Part shown: positions 1 through 8,971 of the stretch, piece after piece
Layout: each line of letters starts with the position of its first letter
Position numbering within the stretch: the stretch's first letter is position 1
Assembly (NCBI GenBank): GCA_049673305.1
Contig: JBATXM010000150.1
Span: 1 to 64,000 of the forward strand
Direction of reading: 5' to 3'
Length of the DNA: 64,000 nucleotides
From: GCA-003244245 sp049673305
GTDB lineage: Bacteria; Actinomycetota; Actinomycetes; Mycobacteriales; Pseudonocardiaceae
Translations under genes and position numbers: made by a program
The notes under the pieces: model-generated
Seen by the model: the letters and a program-made list of their open reading frames with translations, nothing else
Database searches by the model: none
What the model was told of the DNA's origin: nothing

Positions 1-314
1 TCCAGCTCCTGGTCCGCGAACACCTGGGTCGCCAACCAGCACCTCCCCGCCAGAGCCTGAAGATCCCCAGCTCAGGAGCCTACCGACGTATATCCGCCCG
101 ATTTTCGGCGGTTACTACGGCTACCCCTACAGGGTGCACTCGCTGTTACACCCGATGACCTGATGTCACCTCCCAGCTCGCATCCTGACGGCGGACGAGG
201 TGTGTCGGTCTGTCGCAGGACAGAAGGGCGGAAGCGGGTTTTCCCCGCGTCGGGGAGCTTGCCCCCGGCTCGCTGCTCGCTGCGGCGACAATTGTGGTCA
301 CACGGCGGCAGCCG
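1..314. other. No confident gene; possible 3' end of an upstream ORF
   Basis: A frame on the + strand is open from position 2 to a TGA at 161-163 (53 codons). It is proline-rich at first and then rich in Tyr, and could be the C-terminus of a gene entering from the left, but nothing in it is recognisable. Positions 164-314 hold short overlapping frames without motifs, which I take as non-coding. Confidence 0.25.
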
Positions 315-1334
315 TCAGGCGCCGGTCGTCAGCACCATCCGGAAACGGGCGTTGCCGGAGAGCATCTTGTTGTATGCCTGTGCCGCCTGTTCCAGCGGCA
401 ACGTCTCGATCATCGGCCGCACGTTGCTCAGCACACTGAAGCGCAGGGTGTCCTCGGAGTTCTGAGAGGTGCCCGAGGCGTGTCCAGTGATCGTGTAGGA
501 GCCACCGATCAGCATCGCCGCCGGGACCCCGATCGGATCCATTGAGGCGCCGACCACTAGCAGCGTGCCCTGCGGGCGAAGGCCGCTGAACACTGCCGCC
601 ATCGCGTCTGCGCTGGTCACGGTAGACAAGATCACGTCGGCGCCGCCGAGCTGCGACAGCGCGGCGCCTGGATCGCTGGCGGTGCTGTCGATGTAGTGGT
701 GGGAGCCCAGCCGACGGGCGAGCTCCTCCTTGTCACGGCCGCGGGCGATGGCCACTGTCTCAAAGCCCAGCTTGACCGAGAACTGCACGCCGAGGTGACC
801 AAGGCCGCCGATGCCCAAAACCGCCACCCGATCGCCCCCCACAGCGCCGCTGCGACACAGCGCATTATACGTGGTAGTCCCGGCGCACAGCAGCGGCGCG
901 GCCTCGTCGGCGGCCAGCTTGTCTGGCATCGAGGCCATCGCGTTGGCCTTCACGACCACGTAGTCGGCATAGCCGCCATCCATGGTGATTCCTGGAATTT
1001 GCATGTTCTGGCAGTTGATCGCATCCCCACGGCGACACCACTCGCAGTAGCCGCAGTTGCCGCCGAACCAGCCGACACCCACGCGCTGGCCGACCTGCCA
1101 GCCCTTGACCCCCTCGCCCAGAGCCTCGATCACGCCGGCTATCTCGTGCCCGGGAACCAGCGGGTACGACACCCCCGGATAGCCGCCCTCCTTGGCCAAA
1201 ACGTCACTGTGACAAACACCGCACGCATGCACCCGCACCAGCGCCTGGTCGAACCCGGGCCGGGGAACCTCACGCTCCTCCACCTCGAAGTCCGTTCCCG
1301 CCTCCTTGACCACCACTGCTCTCATGCCCACCAT
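315..1334 (-). CDS. Zinc-dependent alcohol dehydrogenase (AdhP-like, MDR family)
   Basis: A 339-residue medium-chain dehydrogenase that interconverts alcohols and aldehydes with NAD(P). Catalytic zinc ligands are visible as the Cys of GVCHSD (about residue 41) and the His of PGHE (about 63). The structural zinc is held by the four Cys of NCGYCEWC and the following NC (about 94-108). The nucleotide-binding turn is GIGGLG near residue 175. The length is normal for the family. The ATG at 1334 is preferred because GGTAGGG lies six bases upstream; ATG 1325 (MRAVVV) is the alternative. The gene stands alone, reads away from the mobile-element remnant to its right, and its physiological substrate cannot be read from the sequence. 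Confidence 0.9.
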   Translation of the reverse strand: MVGMRAVVVKEAGTDFEVEEREVPRPGFDQALVRVHACGVCHSDVLAKEGGYPGVSYPLVPGHEIAGVIEALGEGVKGWQVGQRVGVGWFGGNCGYCEWCRRGDAINCQNMQIPGITMDGGYADYVVVKANAMASMPDKLAADEAAPLLCAGTTTYNALCRSGAVGGDRVAVLGIGGLGHLGVQFSVKLGFETVAIARGRDKEELARRLGSHHYIDSTASDPGAALSQLGGADVILSTVTSADAMAAVFSGLRPQGTLLVVGASMDPIGVPAAMLIGGSYTITGHASGTSQNSEDTLRFSVLSNVRPMIETLPLEQAAQAYNKMLSGNARFRMVLTTGA

Positions 1335-1485
1335 CAAAAACCCTACCTTTACTGGATCAGATCAAAAAGTCCCTTCGACCCACGCCGGCCTCGAGGGACC
1401 CACCGGATAAGCACGATGCCACCCACCCCAGCCGGCAACAGCACGAGCCGGCGCCTGCCATCCGGCCAGAACCAGCCCACCACAG

Positions 1486-1875
1486 ATGGCGAATCTCCGA
1501 AAGCGCAAAACATCCAGCGTTCCGTATCCCACCACGCTGGTACCCAGCCGTGGCCTGCCCCGGAGTCGGCTCACCAGAGCGCGGGTGGTGATCGGACGGA
1601 CCGAGACCGGTCGGCCGTGGCTGCTGCGGTTGGCAGACCGGCACATCCTCGTCGCTGGGGTGAGTGATGCCGGCAAATCCTCGGTGATGTGGGCGGTGCT
1701 GCGCGCCCTGGCTCCCTGGATTCGCGCCGGGGTGGTGCAGGTGTTCGGGATCGACCCCAAGGGCGGCATGGAACTCGGGCGCGCTGAAGGGCTGTTCCAC
1801 ACGGTGGTGTGCACCAACGGCGCTGAGGCCGTGGAACTGTTGGAATGCGTTGCCACCCTGACAGCTGTGGCCGAG
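1486..1875 (+). pseudogene. Truncated FtsK/SpoIIIE (Tra) translocase fragment
   Basis: About 130 codons match the start of the motor domain of the FtsK-like DNA translocases that move actinomycete integrative conjugative elements. Typical features are the PTTLVPSRGLPRSRLTRARVV lead-in (abbreviated here), a Walker A motif GVSDAGKSS, and the GIDPKGGMELG segment. The N-terminal membrane region, Walker B and everything downstream are missing. Without a stop the frame runs straight into recombinase-like sequence, so this is a deletion junction. The join cannot be placed exactly; it lies roughly between 1845 and 1880. The ORF formally ends at a TGA at 1945-1947. Not expected to be functional. Confidence 0.75.
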
Positions 1876-2574
1876 GAGGTGTTGACGCGCAACGTCGCGA
1901 GCTTCGCGAAGCCGACTCGCCCTCGGCGGCACCGGTTCCATACGTGAAGCGTCGCCGAGGCGACGACTTTCCTCGCCGGGATACGGGAGCACCCACTGTA
2001 CGCCCTGTTCGCGGTTGCCATAGCACTCGGCATGCGGCGTGGTGAAGCGCTCGGACCGCGGTGGGAGGACGTGGACTTGGTGGACGGGACAATCACGATG
2101 GCGATGCAGTTGCAGCGAGTGGCCGGCAAACTCCGACACGACGAGACCAAGACCGACGACTCCACTCATGTAGTCACGCTTCCCCGGACGTGCGTGCGGG
2201 CACTTCGACAGCATTCGGGCACAGCAGGCGGCGGACCAGGTGGGAGCTGGCAACCGGTGGACAGACTCGGGTCTGGTCTTCACCACGCGAAAGGGCACAC
2301 CGATTGAGCCGCGCAACATCAACCGCACGTTTGATGTGCTCGTCGCGCGGGCGGGTGTGACCCGCATCCGTTTTCATGATCTACGGCACTCCTGCGCCAC
2401 GCTACTTTCGCCCAGGGCGTCGGACTACAGACGATCCGGGACCTGTTCGGGCACAGCTCGACCGGCGTCACAAGCGCGATCTACGTGGACGTGCTCCGGG
2501 AAGTGCAGCGTGATGCGGTCGATCGTCTCGGGCACCTGTTCGGACCGGACGACGAGGCGGGCACAGCGCCATGA
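1876..2574 (+). pseudogene. Decayed tyrosine recombinase (integrase) of an integrative element
   Basis: This is the C-terminal half of a phage/AICE-type tyrosine integrase that once catalysed site-specific integration. Recognisable pieces are TRNVAS at the start, the catalytic Arg in LGMRRGEALG (about 2026-2050), TDSGLVFTT, the HDLRH box (about 2380) and, in another frame, LFGHSS followed by a candidate tyrosine in AIYVDV. The frame is broken at least three times: a TGA at 1945-1947 (likely a former Trp codon), a shift near 2212-2218, and a shift near 2408-2410. The N-terminal arm- and core-binding domains are absent. It ends 50 bases from the 3' end of tRNA-Asn, the usual position for an integrase next to its attachment site. 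Confidence 0.8.
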
Positions 2575-2624
2575 GTGCGGTCAGGGCCGGTTACTGCCAG
2601 GGGCCAGCCTTCGCGTTGTGCCTG

Positions 2625-2697
2625 CTCCCCGAGATGGACTCGAACCATCAACCCTGCGATTAACAGTCGCATGCTCTGCCAATTGAGCTATCGGGGA
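2625..2697 (-). tRNA. tRNA-Asn (GTT)
   Basis: The minus strand folds as a full cloverleaf. The acceptor stem is TCCCCGA paired with TCGGGGA plus discriminator G, the anticodon stem-loop is TGCGA-CTGTTAA-TCGCA with anticodon GTT, and the T arm is GATGG-TTCGAGT-CCATC. No CCA is encoded. Its 3' end faces the decayed integrase, so it probably served as the chromosomal attachment site and was restored intact on integration. Confidence 0.95.
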
Positions 2698-2807
2698 ATG
2701 TGCGTGGGTGCCCGATCCGTCTAGCGGGCCGGCTGCGAACCACCCTAGCGCACGGTACTCGACACCTGTGCCACTGCCCCACATGCTGGCGGAATCGATC
2801 TGGTGAA

Positions 2808-3569
2808 CTACCCGACCTGCGCGACGGCGAAGATCCGGCGGAACGGGAACCAGGTTACCCCGTCGGCGCCCGCCGGGTAGGCAGCTCTCAGTCGGGGGGC
2901 AAGTTCTTGCCGGAACTCCTCCCACTCCGCCACCGACAGCGCCGCCCGGACCGGCCGCAGGGCGGTCCCGATGATCCATTCGAGCACCGGGTTGGATCCG
3001 GTCAGCCGGTGCAGGTAGGTGGTCTCCCAGACGTCCAGCTCCGCAGCGCCATGGGTGAGCACCGCAGCGTATCCAGCGGGTTCGAGAACCCGCTGGATCC
3101 TCCTGAGGTCGAAAAGGCCGCACCAGCGAGGCTCGGTGGCGAGCCGCGCTATCTCGGCGTGTGACGGCGCGCTGGAGTTGCCCGGCACCTGCAAGGCCAA
3201 CCATCCCCCAGGCGGCAACTCCCGCATCCACTGGCGCAGCAGCTCTACATGATCGGGTATCCACTGCAATACCGCGTTGCACACGATGAGATCAGTGCCA
3301 GGAGCGGGTGACCAGTGACGAACGTCACACAGCTCGGCGTGGATACCGCGCTCGCACGCTGCCCGCACCATCTCCGGTGAGCTGTCCAGCGCCATGACGG
3401 TGGCCTTCGGCCATCTCTTGATCAACAAACGGGTGAGGGTGCCCGGTCCGCAGCCCAAATCCACCACTAAACCCGGGTCGCGGGCACCGACCCGGGCCAG
3501 GAGATCGTGGAAAGGCCGGGCACGGTGGTCACCGAACGCGAGGTAGGTCTCCGGGTCCCACACGGCCAC
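2808..3569 (-). CDS. tam: Trans-aconitate 2-methyltransferase (Tam-like)
   Basis: A class I SAM-dependent methyltransferase of about 253 residues, predicted to methylate trans-aconitate, an inhibitory by-product of the TCA cycle. It starts with VWDPETYLAFGDHRARPF, typical of Tam, followed by the SAM motif VVDLGCGPGTLT and the acidic ALDSSPEM loop. A longer open frame upstream is only the antisense of dnaG. The real start is a GTG at 3569 or 3563: AGGA lies eight bases before the first and AAGG eight bases before the second. The gene follows dnaG by a few bases and is probably cotranscribed with it. The family call is firm, the substrate is inferred from the family. Confidence 0.85.
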   Translation of the reverse strand: MAVWDPETYLAFGDHRARPFHDLLARVGARDPGLVVDLGCGPGTLTRLLIKRWPKATVMALDSSPEMVRAACERGIHAELCDVRHWSPAPGTDLIVCNAVLQWIPDHVELLRQWMRELPPGGWLALQVPGNSSAPSHAEIARLATEPRWCGLFDLRRIQRVLEPAGYAAVLTHGAAELDVWETTYLHRLTGSNPVLEWIIGTALRPVRAALSVAEWEEFRQELAPRLRAAYPAGADGVTWFPFRRIFAVAQVG

Positions 3570-3573
3570 GACC

Positions 3574-5451
3574 TTATTCCTGCGCCCCCACTGCCTGCTC
3601 GCGAAGTGCCCGATAGTACTGCTCCAAGGCCACGAGGTCACCGAAGAGCTGGTGGTAGGAGTCCGCGTCCTCCAGCGGTGAGATTCGTTGCAGCCGGGAT
3701 TTGATCTCGGCGACCTGCTGGGCGACGACGGTGGCCTGCAGGCTAGCGAGCAGGCTGGCGATGTAGCGCGCGTCCTCCTCAACGCTGCCCCTGGCCCGCA
3801 GCGTTTCCACGGCGAGCTCGGTGAGAAGTGATCGCTGGGGACAGTGCGCGGCGACGGCCTCGATCCACTCCGGCCCCGATATCCCCGCGGCGGTGCCACC
3901 CGCCGCCAGCACCGCTGCGTGCACCTGCGCGTAGGCCGGGTGGGTGAAGGCGTCGGTGGGCAGCGCGTCGTACACCGGGCCGGTTATCGCCGGCTCCTGC
4001 AGCACAGCCTTAAGCACCTCGCGCTGGGCCTGCAGCCGCACGTCGTCCCGAGCGGGGCGCTGCGTGTCCTCCTGCGCCAAGGACGTACCGCGAGCTCGCC
4101 CACCCCGTCGTCGAGGTGCCTCACCAGCGGTTTCCCGAACCCGCTGGACCACGGTGGCGATGTCGTCCCAGCCGACCCAGCCGGCGAGTTTGCGGGCATA
4201 CTCGTCGCGCAAGGACACGTTCTTGATCTGGGCGACCAACCCGACGGTGCGCCGCAGGGCCTCTACCCGGCCTTCCGCAGTGTCTAGGTCATGCTCGGCG
4301 AGCAGGCTGCGCACCGCGAAGGTGAACAGCGGCTGGCGGCGGGCCACCAGGTCGCGCACTGCGGCGTCGCCCTTAGCCTGGCGCAGCTCACACGGGTCCA
4401 TTCCATCCGGCGCGATCGCGATGAAGGTCTGCGCCGCGAACCGCTGCTCGTCGTCGAACGCCTTGAGTGCCGCGTTGCGCCCGGCTTCGTCTCCGTCAAA
4501 GGTGAAGATCACCTCACCGCGCAAGGCGTCGTCATCCATCAGCAGCCGGCGCAGCACGGAGATGTGCTCCGCGCCGAACGCCGTACCGCAGGATGCCACT
4601 GCGGTGGGTACCCCCGACACGTGCATCGCCATCACGTCGGTGTAGCCCTCGACCACGACGACCTGACGGCGCCGGGCGATCTCCCGCTTGGCCAGATCCA
4701 ACCCGAAGAGCACCTGCGACTTTCGATACAGCGGCGTCTCGGCGGTATTCAGGTACTTCGCCTCAACGCGGTCGTCGTCGAACAACCGCCGGGCACCGAA
4801 ACCCACCACATCACCGCCCAGGTCCCGGATCGGCCACAGCAGCCTGCGGTGGAAGCGGTCCATCGGTCCCCGCTGGCCCTCCCGGGACACCCCCGCCTTC
4901 ACCAGCTCCTCGATGGAGAACCCGCGGCCCAGCAAGTGCTTGGTGAGCGCCTCCCAACCCGAAGGGGCGAAGCCGCAGCCGAACGTGCCCGCCAGTTCCT
5001 GGGTGAACCCGCGCTGGGCGAGGAACTCCCGGGCCGGGCGCGCCTGCGGAGCGCTCAACTGCTCGGCATAGAACTCCTGCGCCAGCCTGTTCACCTCGAC
5101 CAACCGGGACCGGGTACCGCGGTCACGCTGCACCGAGGCGCCACTGCCGGTGTACGTCAACCGGATTCCGACCCGGTCAGCCAGCCGCTCCACAGCGTCA
5201 ACAAAACCGAGGTGCTCGATCTTCATGATGAAGTCGACCACCGACCCGCCTTCGGCGCAGCCGAAACAATGGAAAGTGCCATGCCCCGGGCGGACGTTGA
5301 ACGACGGGGACTTCTCGTCGTGGAACGGGCACAGCCCCTTGAGTGAATCCGCGCCAGCCCGACGCAGCGCGACATACTCGCCGATCACCTCGTCAATCCG
5401 GTTACGCGCGCGAACCTCCACGATGTCAGCGTCCCGGATCCGTCCAGCCAC
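3574..5451 (-). CDS. dnaG: DNA primase DnaG
   Basis: Synthesises RNA primers at the replication fork. The N-terminal CHC2 zinc finger is visible as CPFHDEKSPSF followed by FHCFGCAEGG. The TOPRIM domain carries VVVVEGYTDVMAMH and the acidic FTFDGDEAGRNA segment. The C-terminal helicase-interaction region follows, giving 625 residues, a normal size for actinobacteria. The frame extends to an ATG at 5496, but family members begin at AGRIRDxDI, so the GTG at 5451 is preferred; neither start has a clear ribosome binding site. In M. tuberculosis dnaG follows dgt; here dgt is absent and a Uma2 gene lies upstream on the other strand. Confidence 0.95.
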   Translation of the reverse strand: MAGRIRDADIVEVRARNRIDEVIGEYVALRRAGADSLKGLCPFHDEKSPSFNVRPGHGTFHCFGCAEGGSVVDFIMKIEHLGFVDAVERLADRVGIRLTYTGSGASVQRDRGTRSRLVEVNRLAQEFYAEQLSAPQARPAREFLAQRGFTQELAGTFGCGFAPSGWEALTKHLLGRGFSIEELVKAGVSREGQRGPMDRFHRRLLWPIRDLGGDVVGFGARRLFDDDRVEAKYLNTAETPLYRKSQVLFGLDLAKREIARRRQVVVVEGYTDVMAMHVSGVPTAVASCGTAFGAEHISVLRRLLMDDDALRGEVIFTFDGDEAGRNAALKAFDDEQRFAAQTFIAIAPDGMDPCELRQAKGDAAVRDLVARRQPLFTFAVRSLLAEHDLDTAEGRVEALRRTVGLVAQIKNVSLRDEYARKLAGWVGWDDIATVVQRVRETAGEAPRRRGGRARGTSLAQEDTQRPARDDVRLQAQREVLKAVLQEPAITGPVYDALPTDAFTHPAYAQVHAAVLAAGGTAAGISGPEWIEAVAAHCPQRSLLTELAVETLRARGSVEEDARYIASLLASLQATVVAQQVAEIKSRLQRISPLEDADSYHQLFGDLVALEQYYRALREQAVGAQE

Positions 5452-5617
5452 AGCCGCCGAGTCTAGGGTCAGGCTGGTGCCGGCCGATGCGGACATCGTC
5501 GAGCAACATCGCGCACATGGTCAACCCGGGCAAGATCGGCCACACCTTCGGCCTGTGAACGGCCAAAAACGTCGGTCCCTCGTGGCACCGTTGTCAGGCC
5601 GACCCACGGAGGGGACC

Positions 5618-6190
5618 ATGACCAGCATGAGCGTTACTGCCAGCACTCCCTTCACGGTCCATGACCTAGAAGTGATGCCCGATGACGGCCGCCGCTACGA
5701 GCTCATTGACGGGGAACTCCTGGTGAGCCCGGCGCCCGGTCTGCGGCACCAGACAATCGCGTACCAACTGCATCGACTGTTGGACGACGCGTGTCCGGAG
5801 GATCTGTACGTCATCGATGCGCCGTTTGCCGTGCAGACCGACGTCTCCAACGAGGTGCAGCCCGACGTCCTGGTCGCCCGGTTCGACGAGCTCACCGACA
5901 AGAATCTTCCCGCGGCACCCGTGCTGGCCGTCGAGGTGTTGTCCCCGAGCGGCCGGCTGATCGACCTCAACCTCAAGCGCGCCGCCTACCAGCGCATGGG
6001 TACCCCTAGCTATTGGGTACTCGATCCCGACCCGCCCGACCCGCCCGACCTGCTGGTCCTCGAACTCGACGCCGACGGCCGATACCAGGAAGTGGCTCGG
6101 GTGGTCGGCAGCGAGGTCCTCGAGGCACACCGCCCGTTCCCGGTTCGAATCGTGCCGACCGAGCTGCTCGGACGCCTGCATCCCCGCTGA
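5618..6190 (+). CDS. Uma2 family (DUF820) PD-(D/E)XK endonuclease-like protein
   Basis: A 190-residue member of the Uma2/DUF820 family, which has a restriction-endonuclease-like fold and no settled function. Family hallmarks are ELIDGELLVSPAPG, the QPDVLVAR segment containing the core Asp, LAVEVLSPS with the core Glu, and the closing AYQRMGTPSYWVLDPD. These supply the D...ExV catalytic pattern, so the protein looks intact. The ATG at 5618 has GGAGGGG just upstream. It has no partner gene on either side. Such genes are often multicopy and mobile in actinobacteria and cyanobacteria. Confidence 0.85.
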   Translation: MTSMSVTASTPFTVHDLEVMPDDGRRYELIDGELLVSPAPGLRHQTIAYQLHRLLDDACPEDLYVIDAPFAVQTDVSNEVQPDVLVARFDELTDKNLPAAPVLAVEVLSPSGRLIDLNLKRAAYQRMGTPSYWVLDPDPPDPPDLLVLELDADGRYQEVARVVGSEVLEAHRPFPVRIVPTELLGRLHPR

Positions 6191-6283
6191 TCGGCTTTGC
6201 CGGCCACCCGGGGCGCTGGTGACCCGCCCACTCACGAACGAGCTGGCAGGAGGCATGCTGCACCGGAGGTGAACTCCTGGTCT

Positions 6284-6397
6284 CAGCATCACCGTGACCG
6301 GCTCGGGCACCGCCCCGTAGCGGTAGCGGGCGAAGCGGTAAGCCAGCCGGCCAAGCAGACCAGCCTCACGGGCAAGCACCCCGGGAACGCGAGACAT
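6284..6397 (-). pseudogene. 5' remnant of a carboxymuconolactone decarboxylase-like gene
   Basis: About 38 codons beginning at ATG 6397 read MSRVP...EAGLLGRLAYRFARYRYG, then AVPEPVTVM. From memory this matches the conserved N-terminus of a CMD-like actinobacterial family. The start keeps a strong GAGGAGGGAT ribosome binding site, but similarity stops after about residue 38 and the frame then runs on as antisense of the Uma2 gene. I read it as a 3'-deleted gene. Family assignment from so short a stretch is uncertain. Confidence 0.45.
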
Positions 6398-6428
6398 TAA
6401 CGATCCCTCCTCTACCTCGGCCAGCCGG

Positions 6429-7415
6429 TTATGGGCGAACCTTGGTACCTGCTGCGGGACGGATCGTCCGCGCGTCGTGTCGGCTGAGGAACGCCCACAT
6501 CAGGGTGGCGGCCGCAGGTGACCCACCGCTGGCCCTGGCAGCTGGCCAAGCGTGGCCCCACCCGGGATAGACAACCGACTCGACGTCTGCCCCGCCCGCG
6601 CAGGCCGCCCATCGCTGCAGCAATGCTGAGCCATCCCGGCCGGCCCGCGCTGTGGCCGAACAGCCGTCCTGGGTACGAAGCCAGGCCACAGCCTGTGGCA
6701 CGGCTGGCAAGGGCGGGTGCCCGAGCGGCCTTCCGTGGAAGGGCAGTACCCGGTCTGCTGTGCCGGCCGTGAGCAGGAACGGCACCGGGGGCGTACCCGG
6801 TTCGCAGGGTGCCAACGGTACCGCACCGTAGGTGGCCACCGCCGCGAAGAGCGTAGGGTGCGCGCACACTACGCTGTAGGCGAGCTTGCCCCCGTTGCTG
6901 TAGCCAACCAGGTACACCCGCTTGGCGTCGATCGGCCAGCGGTGCGCCGCGTCGGCCACGATCGCCGCAACAAAGGGGACGTCCGGGGCACGGCGGGAGC
7001 CGGCGAACCCGCAGCAGCCGTGTCCTGCATCCCACGATCGCCGCTCCCCGTCGGGAAACACCAGCACCACTTGCTGCTGCTCGGCCAGCCCAAGAAACCC
7101 GGTCTGGCTCGCCGCTGCGGAACGTGACTGTCCGCGTCCGTGCAACACCACCAGCAGCGGTACTCGGCCGCTCAGCCGCCGAGGGACGATGGAGCGGTAG
7201 GTTCGCCGGAGGCCCTGCACGGTCACCGCGTGCGCCTCGGCGACCACCGCAGACTTCGCGGCCGTCGGTAGGTGGCCCGAGAAAACCAGGTTGGTAACCG
7301 AGGTGACAGGCGCGAGTAGCACCGTCAGCACAACGAGGATACCCAGCGCCCACGCCAGGTAGTGCCGGCCGAACACCAGCCGGATGAGCCCAGCCTGGTC
7401 GCCGTTTCCTCGCAT
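6429..7415 (-). CDS. Membrane-anchored polyhydroxybutyrate depolymerase/feruloyl esterase-like hydrolase (LpqC-like)
   Basis: An alpha/beta hydrolase of about 328 residues. One hydrophobic segment (roughly residues 20-45, WALGILVVLTVLLAPV) acts as a signal anchor, so the enzyme should face the cell exterior. The catalytic part has PLLVVLHGRGQ as the oxyanion strand, the nucleophile Ser in GYSNGGK, an Asp in TADRVLPFHG and a His in GWGHAWP. Cysteines in GHGCCGF resemble those of LpqC-type esterases. The ATG at 7415 is favoured over the upstream 7451 start because it leaves 62 bases for divergent promoters shared with the acyl-CoA ligase gene. Natural substrate unknown. Confidence 0.8.
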   Translation of the reverse strand: MRGNGDQAGLIRLVFGRHYLAWALGILVVLTVLLAPVTSVTNLVFSGHLPTAAKSAVVAEAHAVTVQGLRRTYRSIVPRRLSGRVPLLVVLHGRGQSRSAAASQTGFLGLAEQQQVVLVFPDGERRSWDAGHGCCGFAGSRRAPDVPFVAAIVADAAHRWPIDAKRVYLVGYSNGGKLAYSVVCAHPTLFAAVATYGAVPLAPCEPGTPPVPFLLTAGTADRVLPFHGRPLGHPPLPAVPQAVAWLRTQDGCSATARAGRDGSALLQRWAACAGGADVESVVYPGWGHAWPAARASGGSPAAATLMWAFLSRHDARTIRPAAGTKVRP

Positions 7416-7477
7416 GGCCCCGAGTATGCCCAGGCAGTATACAGCTGGCATTCAGGTAGCGAGGTCAGGCTTAGCTG

Positions 7478-8971
7478 ATGAGCACCCTTCGCGAGCTGAT
7501 CACCGAGCGCGCTGCGGGTTCCCCACACCGGTGTTTCCTGGCTGACGCGCGCAGCGAGCGATCATTCGACTTCGCCATGCTGCGCGCTGGCGCGGATGCT
7601 TGGTGCCGGGAACTCGACGCCGCTGGGGTACCGCCGGGCGCCCGCGTACTCGTCGACGTCGACGACCCGCTCGCCTTCTGCGCCGTGCACCTCGCTGTGA
7701 TCGCCGCCGGGCGATGTTCGACACCCGTCAACCCGGCAGCTCCCCCCGCAGAGGCGCGGCGCACGCGGCGCGCTCTACGACCCTGGCTCGTGGTAAGCGA
7801 TCGAGTGGCCATTGCGGGTATCCCGGTGAACCTCGCCACTGGCCGGCCCGCCACCCGGGCAGCCCACGTCCCAGCGGCCGCCCCAGCTGAGCGGCGAACG
7901 GGCTCAGTCGCGCTGCTCACCTCCGGCTCGACCGGCACGCCCAAGACGGTCGAGCTCACCGAACCCCAGCTGCTGCATGCCGCGCGGTGCGTCGTCGGCC
8001 ACCATCAACTGTCCGCCACGGACCGGGGTTTTAACCCGTTGCCGTTGTTCCACATCAACGCTCAGGTTGTCGCGTTGATCGCGACCCTGCTCGCCGGTGG
8101 CACGCTGGTGCTCGACCGGCGGTTCCATCGCACCGGGTTCTGGCAACTTCTGGCGCAGCGCGAGATCACCTGGGTGAACGCGGTGCCGGCCATTCTCTCG
8201 ATCCTGGCGCTCGGAAGCGTTCCGGCCGGGCCTGGCACGTTGCGGTTCATCCGCTCAGCATCGGCGCCGCTGCCGGCGAGGGCCCGCGAGCAGGTGGCGG
8301 CGGGGAGCGGGGTCGCCGTGGTGGAGAGCTACGGCATGACCGAGGCGGCCAGCCAGATCACTGCCACCCCGCTGCACGGTGGCCACCCACCGGGATCGGT
8401 CGGCCGGCCGGTGGGAGTGGAGCTCGAAGTGGTTGGGCCGCAGGGCCAGCGTTGCGCCCCGGACGTCGTGGGCCGGGTGCGTATCCGCGGTGAGAGCGTG
8501 ATCAGCGCGTACGCCGAGGGCGTTGGCGTCGAGCAGTGTGACTCCGAGGGCTGGCTGGACACCGGCGATCTTGGGCGGCTCGACGCCGATGGATACCTCT
8601 ACCTCGTCGGGCGCCGCGATGACGTGGTGAACTGCGGCGGCGAGCTGGTGCACCCGGGGGAGGTCGAGGAGGTCCTCCTCGGCGAGGCCGCGGTAGCCGA
8701 GGCCGCCGTCGCTGAGCGTCCACATGAGGTGCTCGGGGCGGTACCGGTGGCCTGGATCCGGCCGGTGCAGGCGCTGGACGACGAGCAAACGGACGAGCTC
8801 GTGAACCGGCTGCGATTGCGCTGCGAGCAGCAACTCAGCCGGGCCAAACGCCCGGTGGAGTTCCGGATCGTCACGGACTTCCCCAGGACGCCCACCGGGA
8901 AGGTGCTACGCCGCCGGCTGCGGGAATTGCTCGTGGCCGATGCCAGGTGTCTGGGGGCGTGCCCACTGTGA
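7478..8971 (+). CDS. AMP-dependent acyl-CoA synthetase/ligase
   Basis: A 497-residue member of the ANL superfamily, activating a carboxylic acid through an acyl-adenylate. The signature loop is LLTSGSTGTPK (about residue 147). ESYGMTEAASQ, the hinge GWLDTGDLGRLDADGYLYLVGR and the C-terminal catalytic lysine region PRTPTGKVLRRRL are all present, so it looks functional. The acid substrate cannot be deduced. It is the first gene of an operon: its TGA overlaps the GTG of the acyltransferase, which in turn overlaps the VOC gene, suggesting that the three act on one small-molecule or lipid modification. Confidence 0.88.
   Translation: MSTLRELITERAAGSPHRCFLADARSERSFDFAMLRAGADAWCRELDAAGVPPGARVLVDVDDPLAFCAVHLAVIAAGRCSTPVNPAAPPAEARRTRRALRPWLVVSDRVAIAGIPVNLATGRPATRAAHVPAAAPAERRTGSVALLTSGSTGTPKTVELTEPQLLHAARCVVGHHQLSATDRGFNPLPLFHINAQVVALIATLLAGGTLVLDRRFHRTGFWQLLAQREITWVNAVPAILSILALGSVPAGPGTLRFIRSASAPLPARAREQVAAGSGVAVVESYGMTEAASQITATPLHGGHPPGSVGRPVGVELEVVGPQGQRCAPDVVGRVRIRGESVISAYAEGVGVEQCDSEGWLDTGDLGRLDADGYLYLVGRRDDVVNCGGELVHPGEVEEVLLGEAAVAEAAVAERPHEVLGAVPVAWIRPVQALDDEQTDELVNRLRLRCEQQLSRAKRPVEFRIVTDFPRTPTGKVLRRRLRELLVADARCLGACPL

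Noticed and set aside
2600..2686. Coding sequence ending in GLEPSTLRLTVACS
   Set aside because: This is the tRNA-Asn gene translated by chance, a known artefact of frames crossing tRNAs.
5517..5558. Short frame ending VNPGKIGHTFGL upstream of the Uma2 gene
   Set aside because: Looks protein-like but is only 13 codons after the ATG and overlaps the dnaG 5' region; too short to support as a gene tail.
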